DNA of 37,014 nt, taken from Euryarchaeota archaeon UBA136. GTDB lineage: Archaea; Thermoplasmatota; Poseidoniia; MGIII; CG-Epi1. The stretch's first letter is position 1. Each line of letters starts with the position of its first letter. Location of the stretch: positions 1 through 37,014 of the forward strand of contig DAXQ01000054.1 in NCBI GenBank assembly GCA_002506485.1. The letters run 5' to 3'. Shown here piece by piece: positions 1 to 7,751 of this stretch. Under the pieces are notes generated by a model. It did no database searches and was not told where the DNA came from. It saw only the letters and a program-made list of their open reading frames with translations. Both the position numbers and the translations under genes were made by a program.

Positions 1-1
1 T

Positions 2-457
2 GATTCCGGAGAATTTGATTTATTGAATGGCATGCTCAGCCATTCGCTTCCATACGATACACGTTCATCTTTTTCGCTTTTCATAAATCACAAAGATACG
101 TTTACAGGAATAACTGATAATGATAGGTCCCTCACGGCCAAATCGTTTGTAGAACTAATGCAAGAGTCCTCATATTCATCTGGTACAGACTGCAAGGTCA
201 AAATGGCACAAAATTTTCGAATCCCTGGGCATGTCCCAATCTGTATTGCGGATCGTGAACTGCTACAGAGGCGTCAGGGTCACACAGAATTGATTATTGC
301 GCTTATGAATTTTCTAAATCTTACTCCCGTAGCCTTAGGTTGTGAAATGTTATCTGATGACGGTAATGCCCTTTCCCCAGAAGAGGCCCAAACATGGGCC
401 CAGAAGCAGGGATATTTGTTTTTAGAGGGCCGACAGATTGTGGAGGCGTGTCAGTGA
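2..457 (+). CDS. ribB: 3,4-dihydroxy-2-butanone 4-phosphate synthase, 5'-truncated by window edge
   Basis: RibB converts ribulose 5-phosphate to 3,4-dihydroxy-2-butanone 4-phosphate plus formate, the four-carbon precursor of riboflavin. The frame is open from base 2 with no stop upstream, so the gene begins outside the window. About 151 residues are visible of a usual 210-230. The diagnostic region is present: IPGHVP, then RRQGHTE, then a CEMLSDDG segment matching the bacterial RibB pattern RPGHVF...RRGGHTE...CELTNDDG. The N-terminal acidic active-site loop is off the edge. The stop overlaps the start of the next riboflavin/FAD gene, so the four genes to 1921 look like one transcription unit. 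The family call is firm; whether a GTP cyclohydrolase II domain was fused upstream cannot be seen. Confidence 0.9.
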   Translation, partial: DSGEFDLLNGMLSHSLPYDTRSSFSLFINHKDTFTGITDNDRSLTAKSFVELMQESSYSSGTDCKVKMAQNFRIPGHVPICIADRELLQRRQGHTELIIALMNFLNLTPVALGCEMLSDDGNALSPEEAQTWAQKQGYLFLEGRQIVEACQ

Positions 458-894
458 AAGTCGTAGCTACTGGAGTGTTTGACATAATCCATTCAGGCCA
501 TGCCCATTTTCTCAATGCTGCTAAGGAACATGGCGATGAGTTGTTTGTAATCGTAGCTAACGATGACACCGTTAGAAGAATGAAAGGCGAACCAATTTTG
601 TCTGATGAGAGGAGGGCTGAGATGGTTTCGCATCTCAAACCTGTAGATCATGTGGTTATAGGAAGAACAGGTAACATGCTCGATATAATAGTTGAAGAGA
701 TAAGGCCTAATGTAATTGCCTTGGGATACGATCAGAGGTTGTTCAGCACAGCTGAGTTGGAGTCTAAACTTCTTGAGCGTGATCTTGATGTAAGAGTTGT
801 CCGATTGCACGAGATGGAGCAGGATTTAGCAGGATCCCGTAAGATAGTTACGAAGATAATGAAAATTTATCGTGAGAAGTATGGATCAGAATGA
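454..894 (+). CDS. ribL: Archaeal FAD synthetase (RibL-type cytidylyltransferase fold)
   Basis: This is a 146-residue nucleotidyltransferase of the archaeal RibL family, which adenylates FMN to FAD. The fold signature is at the very N-terminus: GVFDIIHSGH (GxFDxxHxGH) at about residues 7-16. It is followed by SDERRAEMV near 50 and ALGYDQR near 90. I chose GTG at 454 because a strong GGAGG lies at 442-446, seven bases upstream, and the protein then begins directly with the first beta strand (KVVATGVFD). GTG at 448 would leave only one base of spacing. The start overlaps the ribB stop. A glycerol-3-phosphate cytidylyltransferase is the main alternative within the superfamily, but the position between ribB and riboflavin synthase favours FAD synthesis. 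Confidence 0.88.
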   Translation: MKVVATGVFDIIHSGHAHFLNAAKEHGDELFVIVANDDTVRRMKGEPILSDERRAEMVSHLKPVDHVVIGRTGNMLDIIVEEIRPNVIALGYDQRLFSTAELESKLLERDLDVRVVRLHEMEQDLAGSRKIVTKIMKIYREKYGSE

Positions 895-900
895 GGATTT

Positions 901-1524
901 GTGGTTTTTTCCGGAATAGTTGAGGCAACAGCAATCGTCAATAGTGTCACGAAACACAAGGGCTTGTATAATCTTGAGATTGAAGTACCGGCTGATTTTT
1001 CCACCGACCTTCAGATTGGAGCTAGCGTTTGTGTGGATGGTGTGTGTTTGACAGTATCATCGATTAAAGAGCAGACATTGAACTTTGATGTTATGATGGA
1101 AACATTAAAGGTATCAACCCTAAATTCGATTAAGGAAAATGATAAGGTGAATATGGAGCGTTCAATAAAACTGGGTGATGAGATTGGTGGACATTTAGTA
1201 TCAGGTCATGTTTCAGATATTGTCAAAATTTGTCAAATCGATAAACCCGTGAACAATCATGTAATTACCTTTCAGACCACGTCAGAGACCATGCGTTATA
1301 TCTTTCCCAAAGGGTATATTGCACTTGATGGTATCAGCTTAACAATCGGCGAGGTTCGCAAATCCAAGAATGAATTCAATGTATATCTTATCCCAGAAAC
1401 ATTGCGATTAACCAATTTGGGGCAGAAGAAGGTGGGGGATACGGTGAATTTGGAGATTGAGACCCAGACCAGAAATATGGTAGACACAGTTTCAGAAATT
1501 AGCAAGGAGACAATAAATGGCTAA
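901..1524 (+). CDS. ribE: Riboflavin synthase, bacterial/eukaryotic trimeric type
   Basis: It dismutates two 6,7-dimethyl-8-ribityllumazine molecules into riboflavin and a pyrimidinedione. The 207-residue protein has the expected tandem duplication of two lumazine-binding barrels. The first runs about 1-95 and opens with MVFSGIVEA, then GASVCVDGVCLTV. The second runs about 96-195, with GGHLVSGHVS and KGYIALDGISLTIGEV. The length matches the family (200-215). The GTG start at 901 has GAGG overlapping the ribL stop at 893-896. The 3' end overlaps ribH. Many archaea instead use an unrelated pentameric synthase (MJ1184 type), so this gene is of bacterial character inside a cluster that also holds an archaeal RibL. 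Confidence 0.93.
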   Translation: MVFSGIVEATAIVNSVTKHKGLYNLEIEVPADFSTDLQIGASVCVDGVCLTVSSIKEQTLNFDVMMETLKVSTLNSIKENDKVNMERSIKLGDEIGGHLVSGHVSDIVKICQIDKPVNNHVITFQTTSETMRYIFPKGYIALDGISLTIGEVRKSKNEFNVYLIPETLRLTNLGQKKVGDTVNLEIETQTRNMVDTVSEISKETING

Positions 1525-1921
1525 ATCAATAGCGATAGTTGCAGGCAGTTTTCACAAGGATTTAGTTGACAAGATGGTTGATGAGGCAAGAAAGACCGCC
1601 TCTGAGAACAACCTTATTGTGGAAGAAGTATCCTGGGTTCCAGGTTCAATGGAAGTCCCATTGCAACTCAAACATCTCTTGATTAGGGAATCAATAGAGG
1701 GTGCAGTTGTCCTAGGAATAATAGAAAAGGGAGACACTGACCATGGATTGGTCATGGGTCAGGCCGTTACTAAGGGAATCATTGATCTCCAGCTTGCATC
1801 GATGAAACCAATTGGATATGGAATAATAGGTCCTGGAGCCAAGGATAATCAGATTGAAGCTCGTTTGGTCCCTTATGCTAGGAAGGCAGTTTTAGCCGTA
1901 AGTGAAATGCTCTCTAACTAA
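1517..1921 (+). CDS. ribH: 6,7-dimethyl-8-ribityllumazine synthase
   Basis: RibH condenses the four-carbon unit made by RibB with 5-amino-6-ribitylaminouracil to form lumazine, the substrate of the neighbouring riboflavin synthase. The 134-residue protein is compact, as is usual for archaeal and short bacterial forms. Recognisable elements are VAGSFHKDL at the N-terminus, VPGSMEVPL (substrate loop) near residue 42, and GDTDHGLVMGQAV near 72, containing the catalytic His. The ATG at 1517 is preceded by an AAGGAGA ribosome site and overlaps the end of ribE by eight bases. Its 3' end overlaps the convergent exporter gene by eight bases (1914-1921), so there is no room for an intergenic terminator. 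Confidence 0.93.
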   Translation: MAKSIAIVAGSFHKDLVDKMVDEARKTASENNLIVEEVSWVPGSMEVPLQLKHLLIRESIEGAVVLGIIEKGDTDHGLVMGQAVTKGIIDLQLASMKPIGYGIIGPGAKDNQIEARLVPYARKAVLAVSEMLSN

Positions 1922-4619
1922 AGAGGCGAGCAATGAGTTTTAGAGGAAGAAGAAGTCCGGATTTGAGATAGTTTATCATTCCCAAAATAGACAATACAAA
2001 AGGGGCTTTCGCATATTTCAGTTTCAGATAATGCAAGGCGTGGTAAAAACTTGGAAGTGCAAAAACAGCCATTAACAGCGAGAAGAGAACTAATGTGATA
2101 ATAAGTCCGAAGAAATTTCTGAGACCAACGAATTGCGTTCTATATAATGAGATAATAACTCCTGAGAATACTCCTCCCATAGTCGTAAAAGTTGCTTCGA
2201 CGACAGATTGGCCAGTATTCTCGACCGCCTTTTGAATTCCTTCTGGGGTGGTACCTTCTTCCCTCACTCTTTCCGTGATTTGAATAGAATTATCAATCCC
2301 TATACCTATGATTATGGTTCCTACCATTGCGGTAAAGATGTTCAAATTTGTACCTCCTGCGTCAACGGTTGCAGGATACCACAGGATTACGAGGAAAATT
2401 GGAAGGAAAGTGATGAAACCGAATTTTGGGGATTTGAATATCACCATCAGGGTTATCAGAACTAGAATCAAACTCAAGACGATTGTGTCAAATTGTGTAT
2501 TTTGAATTCCCTCGTTTATAGCTATAGTTACTGGAGGTCCACCAGTAAGTTGTGACATCTTAGCATCCTGAGCATGCATTTGTCTGTCTCGGATGTATGC
2601 TATCTCATCTATCGTATCAACTATTACTGCAGTATCATCGATGTTTACGTATGGCATGCTGACATATATCAACGCCTTGTCATATTCATCGGTTAGTAAC
2701 ATCGCCCGCATTTCGTCTGTAAAGGATTCATAGAATACGTCAATCATATCACTTCTAAGTTGTTCACAATCATAAATTCCACTCAAGACTTCAGAGGATG
2801 CTACACAAAAGAAACTGTCGAAAAAATCATCATGAAGAAAGTCCCAAAAACTTCCATCGTATTCGAATACTGGGTCACCTCCCAGATCCTCTATAACAAA
2901 GCTGACATGCGCAGATTTGAAAAAATCGACGATTGAAAAAGCTGAAACATTAATCAATTTCTCAGTGTTCCGATTCTCAATAGTTATGTTGTTGATCTCG
3001 CCTTGTGTCCAATTCATTATGTCCAGTACATCAAGGTCCTTGGCAGCAGGTTTGAGCCTGTCCTCAGGGCCATTTATCAGCAGTATTCCAGTTTGTCCAG
3101 CCTCAAATTTGTCCGAATATTCGCCAAGTTTTTTGATAGAATCGATATCCTCCGGGGCAGATTCATCTCCTTTCATATCCTGATCCATCACAGAAATTCT
3201 CGCAATGGAATAGGTAGTCGTGAGAAGGACAACTACCAGTATCGCCTTCCACTGTTTCGTTGACAATACAGCTATGCTAGTCCATCCTTCCGATTTGTGT
3301 TTTGAGTAATTTGTCAGCTTCATCATTGCTGGCGTCATACTTACTGTCAGAAAGAAAGCACAAGCTACACCAATAATCATTGTCAAACCAACGGTTCGCA
3401 TTGGAGCTATTGGAGAGATGAATAGTGCTGAGAACCCAATTGTATCCGTGACTGCACACAGGAAAGTGGCTTTACCTGTGGTCATTAAAGCCAGAAAAGT
3501 GGCTCTTGGAATTTTGTTGCCTTCGTCCTTGAATTCAACAATCCTATTAGCCACATGCAATCCATAATCAACACCGATTCCTACGAGAATAGGCCCTGCC
3601 GCTACGATCATTGGGGTTAGTACAACACCAGAAACAGTGATGATTCCCAAGGTCCAAATTAAAGCGCAGAAAATGGGGACTAGAACTACTGGTATTGCCA
3701 ACCAGTTTCTGTGGAAAATAAGCATTAATCCTATGATTATTCCTAGGGATATGGGTAACATAGTCAGCAGATCATCATACAATCTGGCCGTAACTTCGTG
3801 CAATACAACAACCAACCCGGTTTGGGTCATCTGGGTACAATCATCAGGACTTGGACAATATCGCTCATCAATGTGCCGCTGTATCTCTGCAATCTTCTCT
3901 TCTTGGACTTCGTCGTTGTTTTCTTCTTGGGCCCTGAGTGCGAATAGAATTACTGCCGTGTCTATGATTCCGTCATCATTAGTGTCAATTGCGAAATTCT
4001 GGAGTGCTGAGGAGGTACCATCAAAGATCTGATCAACCCTTTGTTGGTCATCGGGTATAGCGTACGTTCCAGTTTCATTTACAACATCGTCATCCGCTTC
4101 TTCTATGCTTAGACCACCAAATATTTTTCCTTCGCTGGCTTCTATGAAACGAGCATTTGTGGAATTGAATTCTTTTATGAGCGTAGAAATGCTCAAAGTG
4201 AAGATTATATCGTCTTTTTCACCACGGTCAGCCTGATAGTGTTCCTCTAAATCTACGTTTTGACCATAGGGATCAATAGTTCGTTCCAAAAGGGCAATTT
4301 CCTTCAGCGTAGGCACATAGGTGATATTGTCTACAACAGAATCACTGAAGTAATCAGGATTTCTTGCGTTAGGGGTTTCTACGTAAACAATAATGATGTC
4401 TGTAGCCCAGTCCTTTCTAACCTCAATCAAGATATCTGTTGATTCCTCACCTTCAGGAAGATAGACTTCAATGTCTCGTGTCATATTTTCCTCAAAGGTC
4501 AGGGCTCCTTTCAGGAATGAAATAGTTATGAGTACTAGAACCAAAAGAGTGGCTATTGCGTACTTCATAATGATGTTCGTATAAATCTGAACACCATTCT
4601 CCAATGCCCTCTGTATCAC
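1914..4619 (-). CDS. RND superfamily exporter, archaeal HAE3/MMPL-like
   Basis: This is a 901-residue polytopic membrane protein with the duplicated RND architecture. One N-terminal membrane segment (about 20-38) is followed by a large extracytoplasmic loop (about 40-280) and a block of five helices (about 283-435). A second cycle follows, with a helix near 453-473, a loop at about 475-708, and five helices (about 710-862). Each block carries the paired RND signature: GVDYGLH near 349-355 and GIDNSIQ near 774-780. This matches HAE3/MMPL-like archaeal exporters that move hydrophobic substrates by proton or ion coupling; the substrate is unknown. The start is GTG, with a TATA-like box 25 bases upstream and no SD, so it probably has its own leaderless transcript although it lies only 35 bases after the ABCE1 stop. 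Confidence 0.82.
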   Translation of the reverse strand: MIQRALENGVQIYTNIIMKYAIATLLVLVLITISFLKGALTFEENMTRDIEVYLPEGEESTDILIEVRKDWATDIIIVYVETPNARNPDYFSDSVVDNITYVPTLKEIALLERTIDPYGQNVDLEEHYQADRGEKDDIIFTLSISTLIKEFNSTNARFIEASEGKIFGGLSIEEADDDVVNETGTYAIPDDQQRVDQIFDGTSSALQNFAIDTNDDGIIDTAVILFALRAQEENNDEVQEEKIAEIQRHIDERYCPSPDDCTQMTQTGLVVVLHEVTARLYDDLLTMLPISLGIIIGLMLIFHRNWLAIPVVLVPIFCALIWTLGIITVSGVVLTPMIVAAGPILVGIGVDYGLHVANRIVEFKDEGNKIPRATFLALMTTGKATFLCAVTDTIGFSALFISPIAPMRTVGLTMIIGVACAFFLTVSMTPAMMKLTNYSKHKSEGWTSIAVLSTKQWKAILVVVLLTTTYSIARISVMDQDMKGDESAPEDIDSIKKLGEYSDKFEAGQTGILLINGPEDRLKPAAKDLDVLDIMNWTQGEINNITIENRNTEKLINVSAFSIVDFFKSAHVSFVIEDLGGDPVFEYDGSFWDFLHDDFFDSFFCVASSEVLSGIYDCEQLRSDMIDVFYESFTDEMRAMLLTDEYDKALIYVSMPYVNIDDTAVIVDTIDEIAYIRDRQMHAQDAKMSQLTGGPPVTIAINEGIQNTQFDTIVLSLILVLITLMVIFKSPKFGFITFLPIFLVILWYPATVDAGGTNLNIFTAMVGTIIIGIGIDNSIQITERVREEGTTPEGIQKAVENTGQSVVEATFTTMGGVFSGVIISLYRTQFVGLRNFFGLIITLVLFSLLMAVFALPSFYHALHYLKLKYAKAPFVLSILGMINYLKSGLLLPLKLIARLFS

Positions 4620-4640
4620 GACAGCCTATTACAGCCCTGA

Positions 4641-4648
4641 AATAAATC
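4641..4648 (-). promoter_or_regulatory. TATA-like box for RND exporter gene
   Basis: On the minus strand the bases read GATTTATT, centred 25 bases before the GTG start at 4619. No Shine-Dalgarno sequence lies between them. This geometry fits a leaderless archaeal transcript. Inferred from spacing only. Confidence 0.4.
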
Positions 4649-4654
4649 TAATCT

Positions 4655-6415
4655 CTAATTAGCGTAGTAGTATTCTTTCTTACTTTTCTGTTGTCTATCA
4701 AGCCTTGAATCAGGTTTGTTAATCCTTGGACGGTGTGTGTTCTTGTCTCTTCTGAAAGTAACATTGACCCTACCCAAAAAAGAGTTCATTCCTTTACGCA
4801 TATCATAAGGTCCTTCCACGTTTCCTTCTTTACTTGGAATCCCTCCAAAACATAGGAGACCGTCAGAAATATAATCAATAAAATAGACATCATGGTCGAC
4901 GACCAATGCGGATTTTCCCCTTTGTTCCATGGCTCTCCTTATGGTCTTTGCAGTCACCATTCTCTGATTCGCATCAAGATACGCTGAAGGTTCGTCTAAT
5001 AGGTATAAATCCGCATCTCTCAGCAAACATTCAGCAACCGCAACTCGCTGTAATTCTCCTCCAGATAGGGTCTGAAGTTCTCTTTCCATGAGTGGTTTCA
5101 GGTTCAATGGGTTCGATAGTTCCGTATCTAGAAAATACTCATCATATCCAACTACAGATTGTAAGACATCTTCAACAATCGCATTCTCAGCAACGTCAAT
5201 GTATTGCGGTTTGTACGAAACCGTTATTTCTGTATCAATCTCCCCATCATCAGGCTTTAGAACATTGGCTAACATCTTGACAAAAGTGGTCTTTCCCGTA
5301 GCGTTTCCACCTACTACACCTAGAACCTGCCCTCTTAGAATCTCCCCAGCTTTCGCTTCCAGTTTGAAGTCTCCCAATTTTTTGGACAGTTTTGGCCATT
5401 CAACCAGCATCTCTCCATCCCATCCAGTCCTAGGCGGATGTTTCAGAAATTTTATCTGACTATCCCTTATTCGTACGTTGGATTCTTGAATATATCCTTC
5501 GAGATAGCTGTTAATCGCATTTCTTACAGCCAATTTCTGTGAAACAATGCCGTATGCGTTTGGGCTTCCATACATTATGTGGATGTTATCAGTAACGTAA
5601 TCTAGGATAGCAAGATCGTGCTCTATGACCACGACACTCTTCTTTTCGCCCAGTTCGGAAATCATTCTGGCTATCAATATTCTCTGTTCAATATCAAGAT
5701 AAGATGACGGTTCATCAAAGAAGTAGAGGTCAGCCTCTTTCAGAAGCGTCGCCGCTATGGCTCCTTTCTGTAGTTCTCCTCCTGACACTTTATCCAGTTT
5801 TTTGTCCAGACTGGTCAGATTAATTTTTTCTGCAAATTCATTTACTTTATCAGGAGATGCGACCTTCTCTAGAAGTTCTCTCAAAGTTCCATCAAACATT
5901 TTGGGTATGCGATCTACATACTGAGGTTTCAATGCTATCCTAATATTCTCACCGGACAATCCCACAAAATGCTTCTGAATCTCAGTTCCAGCATAGTGAT
6001 CAATAACATCTTCCCAGATCCCCTCATTTTCCCAATCACCGAGATTAGGTGTGATTTCTCCGGCTAATAGAGATATTGCAGTAGTCTTTCCAGTACCATT
6101 GGCCCCTAGTATTCCAAGAACCTTTCCTTTCTCTGGAGTAGGGAGTCCAAATAACCTGAATTCATTCATCCCATATCTATGAATCGTATCCTTTTCTTGT
6201 TCATCTGGTAGATTCACTATGGTCAATGCGTCATGAGGGCATTTGTGGACACATATACCACAGCCTATGCATAAGGGCTCAGAAACGATTGGTTTATTGT
6301 CCTTTCTCCACGTTATGACTTCAATCCCATTTCTAACAGGTGGGCAGAAATTGTAGCATTCGTTCTGGCACTTTTTTGGTTGGCATCTGTCTTCGTGAAG
6401 CACAGCAACGCGCAT
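4655..6415 (-). CDS. ABCE1/Rli1 ribosome-recycling ATPase
   Basis: ABCE1 splits ribosomes into subunits after termination or Pelota-mediated rescue. All parts of the family are visible in 586 residues. The first iron-sulfur site has cysteines at 11, 16, 20 and 24; the second has CIGCGICVHKCP with cysteines at 49, 52, 55 and 59. The first ATPase domain has Walker A GANGTGKT near 104-111 and the signature VSGGELQ. The second has Walker A GGNATGKT and LSGGELQRVAVAE, followed by LLDEPSAYLD. The length matches archaeal homologues (about 590). The ATG at 6415 has a TATA-like box 27 bases upstream and no SD, suggesting a leaderless message. Its functional partner Pelota is encoded at 27543-28565. 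Confidence 0.97.
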   Translation of the reverse strand: MRVAVLHEDRCQPKKCQNECYNFCPPVRNGIEVITWRKDNKPIVSEPLCIGCGICVHKCPHDALTIVNLPDEQEKDTIHRYGMNEFRLFGLPTPEKGKVLGILGANGTGKTTAISLLAGEITPNLGDWENEGIWEDVIDHYAGTEIQKHFVGLSGENIRIALKPQYVDRIPKMFDGTLRELLEKVASPDKVNEFAEKINLTSLDKKLDKVSGGELQKGAIAATLLKEADLYFFDEPSSYLDIEQRILIARMISELGEKKSVVVIEHDLAILDYVTDNIHIMYGSPNAYGIVSQKLAVRNAINSYLEGYIQESNVRIRDSQIKFLKHPPRTGWDGEMLVEWPKLSKKLGDFKLEAKAGEILRGQVLGVVGGNATGKTTFVKMLANVLKPDDGEIDTEITVSYKPQYIDVAENAIVEDVLQSVVGYDEYFLDTELSNPLNLKPLMERELQTLSGGELQRVAVAECLLRDADLYLLDEPSAYLDANQRMVTAKTIRRAMEQRGKSALVVDHDVYFIDYISDGLLCFGGIPSKEGNVEGPYDMRKGMNSFLGRVNVTFRRDKNTHRPRINKPDSRLDRQQKSKKEYYYAN

Positions 6416-6437
6416 TGTAGCCTGCCCGTGACCACCT

Positions 6438-6449
6438 AATTAAAATAAT
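6438..6449. promoter_or_regulatory. Shared AT-rich promoter between ABCE1 and rusA
   Basis: The block AATTAAAATAAT sits in the 77-base region between the divergent ABCE1 and rusA genes. Read on the minus strand it gives ATTTTAATT centred about 27 bases before the ABCE1 ATG. Read on the plus strand it would place transcription start near 6470, about 20 bases before the GTG at 6493. One or two TATA boxes may overlap here. Confidence 0.4.
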
Positions 6450-6492
6450 ATGGTTGCACAAAGGCCCTTTTGTACCCCTCCATTCCCAGTTT

Positions 6493-6930
6493 GTGCGCAT
6501 AAAATTCACATTACCAGGAAAACCAGTGGCCCAAGGTCGCCCTCGCTTTTACAGAAAGGGTAATTTCGTTGTTGCAACAGATCCGAAGCCAAGTAAGGTT
6601 TACAAGGCAGATATTGCCTATATTGCCCAGAAAGCACGCGAAGAGGCAGGTCTTGATGGTCTGTTTGAAGGACCCCTAGGTATAGAGATACTTGCCTATT
6701 TTCCGTGTCCCAAGAGTAAGTGGAGAGTAAAGAATCCAAGACCGGAGGAACATCATTCCAAGAGACCTGATGCAGATAACATAGCCAAATCCATCAAAGA
6801 TGGGCTGAGTGGAGTTTTATACCATGACGATGGTCAAATATCTGAATTGATAGTTAGAAAGAGAATAGCGGCACAGGGTGACGGCCCTCGTATCGAAGTT
6901 GAATTGTACAAAATGGAGGTGTTGGAGTGA
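6493..6930 (+). CDS. rusA: RusA-family Holliday junction resolvase
   Basis: RusA-type endonucleases cut four-way DNA junctions and are mostly known from bacteria and phages. The 145-residue protein starts with the family-like strand (V/M)RIKFTLPGKPVAQGRPR. It carries the catalytic block RPDADNIAKSIKDGL followed by YHDDGQI. With this start the metal-binding acidic residues are D93, D95 and D112/D113, and the conserved lysine is K99, so the active site appears complete. I chose GTG at 6493 because homologues begin at this strand. An in-frame TTG at 6454 would add 13 residues but falls close to the predicted TATA box. The stop overlaps folD (GTGA). Archaea normally use Hjc, so this gene is an oddity; an extra resolvase or a repair role are both possible. 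Confidence 0.85.
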   Translation: MRIKFTLPGKPVAQGRPRFYRKGNFVVATDPKPSKVYKADIAYIAQKAREEAGLDGLFEGPLGIEILAYFPCPKSKWRVKNPRPEEHHSKRPDADNIAKSIKDGLSGVLYHDDGQISELIVRKRIAAQGDGPRIEVELYKMEVLE

Positions 6931-7751
6931 GTGCAAGATTGATAGATGGAAAAAAGATTGCAGAAGAAATAGAAAACGAGTTGAAAGCCAAGGTATCCAA
7001 GATGGATACGGCGCCAAAATTGTCAGTTATCCAAGTTGGAGATGACCCAGCATCAACATCTTACATCAAGGCCAAATCAAATGCTGCAAAAAGAGTTGGC
7101 ATTGAACTAACACATCACCATCTATCAACAGACACTCCTGAATCAGATTTGTATTCACTGATTAGGCGATTGAATTCAAGTGAGGATGGAATAATTGTCC
7201 AATTACCACTTCCTAAAGGACTGGAGAGAGCCTTGAATAAAATTGATCCGGAAAACGATGTTGATGGTTTTCACCCTGCCAATCTAGGTAGACTTGTTCA
7301 GGGTAAATCAGGAATGAAGCCATGCACACCAGCCGGAATTGTTGAGTTGCTTTACAGGTCTGACAATGATCCCAAGGGAAAAAATGTGGTGATTGTCGGA
7401 AGAAGCACAATCGTGGGTAAACCCCTTTCCTTGATTTTATCCCAGAAAGGAGTAGATGCTACCGTTACCCTTTGCCACAGCCGAACATCTAATATTCAGA
7501 GTTTTTGTAAAGAAGCTGATATTCTGATTGTTGCAGTGGGCAGTCCCGACACCATCACTGGTGCAATGGTCAAGCCTGGGGCGACAGTGATTGATGTGGG
7601 AGTCAACCGCACAGATAGTGGACTTGTTGGAGATGTTTCACCTGATGTCAAAGAGACAGCAGGCCAACTCACTCCCGTTCCAGGGGGTGTCGGACCAATG
7701 ACAGTGGCGATGTTGATGTCTAATACTGTTGATTCTGCCTCAAAAAACTAG
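6927..7751 (+). CDS. folD: Bifunctional methylene-THF dehydrogenase/cyclohydrolase
   Basis: FolD interconverts 5,10-methylene-, methenyl- and 10-formyl-tetrahydrofolate, supplying one-carbon units for purine and other syntheses. The 274-residue protein shows SYIKAKSNAAKRVGI, with the catalytic Tyr46 and Lys50, then IIVQLPLP near 94, PCTPAGI near 132, and the NADP-binding segment VVIVGRSTIVGKPL. It ends with TPVPGGVGPMTVAML. The length is slightly below the bacterial norm of about 285. The GTG start at 6927 overlaps the rusA stop and is preceded by GGAGG at 6915-6919, at good spacing, so it is translated from the same message as rusA. The 3' end overlaps the convergent reductase gene by 12 bases. 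Confidence 0.96.
   Translation: MSARLIDGKKIAEEIENELKAKVSKMDTAPKLSVIQVGDDPASTSYIKAKSNAAKRVGIELTHHHLSTDTPESDLYSLIRRLNSSEDGIIVQLPLPKGLERALNKIDPENDVDGFHPANLGRLVQGKSGMKPCTPAGIVELLYRSDNDPKGKNVVIVGRSTIVGKPLSLILSQKGVDATVTLCHSRTSNIQSFCKEADILIVAVGSPDTITGAMVKPGATVIDVGVNRTDSGLVGDVSPDVKETAGQLTPVPGGVGPMTVAMLMSNTVDSASKN

Noticed and set aside
321..638. Open frame on the minus strand across ribB and ribL
   Set aside because: It lies wholly inside two confidently identified genes on the other strand, has no recognisable motif and no promoter or ribosome site.
6454..6492. TTG at 6454 as the rusA start
   Set aside because: It would add 13 residues before the family's first strand and sit at the edge of the predicted TATA box; GTG 6493 fits homologues better, though not proven.
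6493..6930. Prophage or mobile-element remnant signalled by rusA
   Set aside because: No integrase, capsid, terminase, repeat or attachment-like sequence is seen; neighbours are housekeeping genes with overlapping ends.
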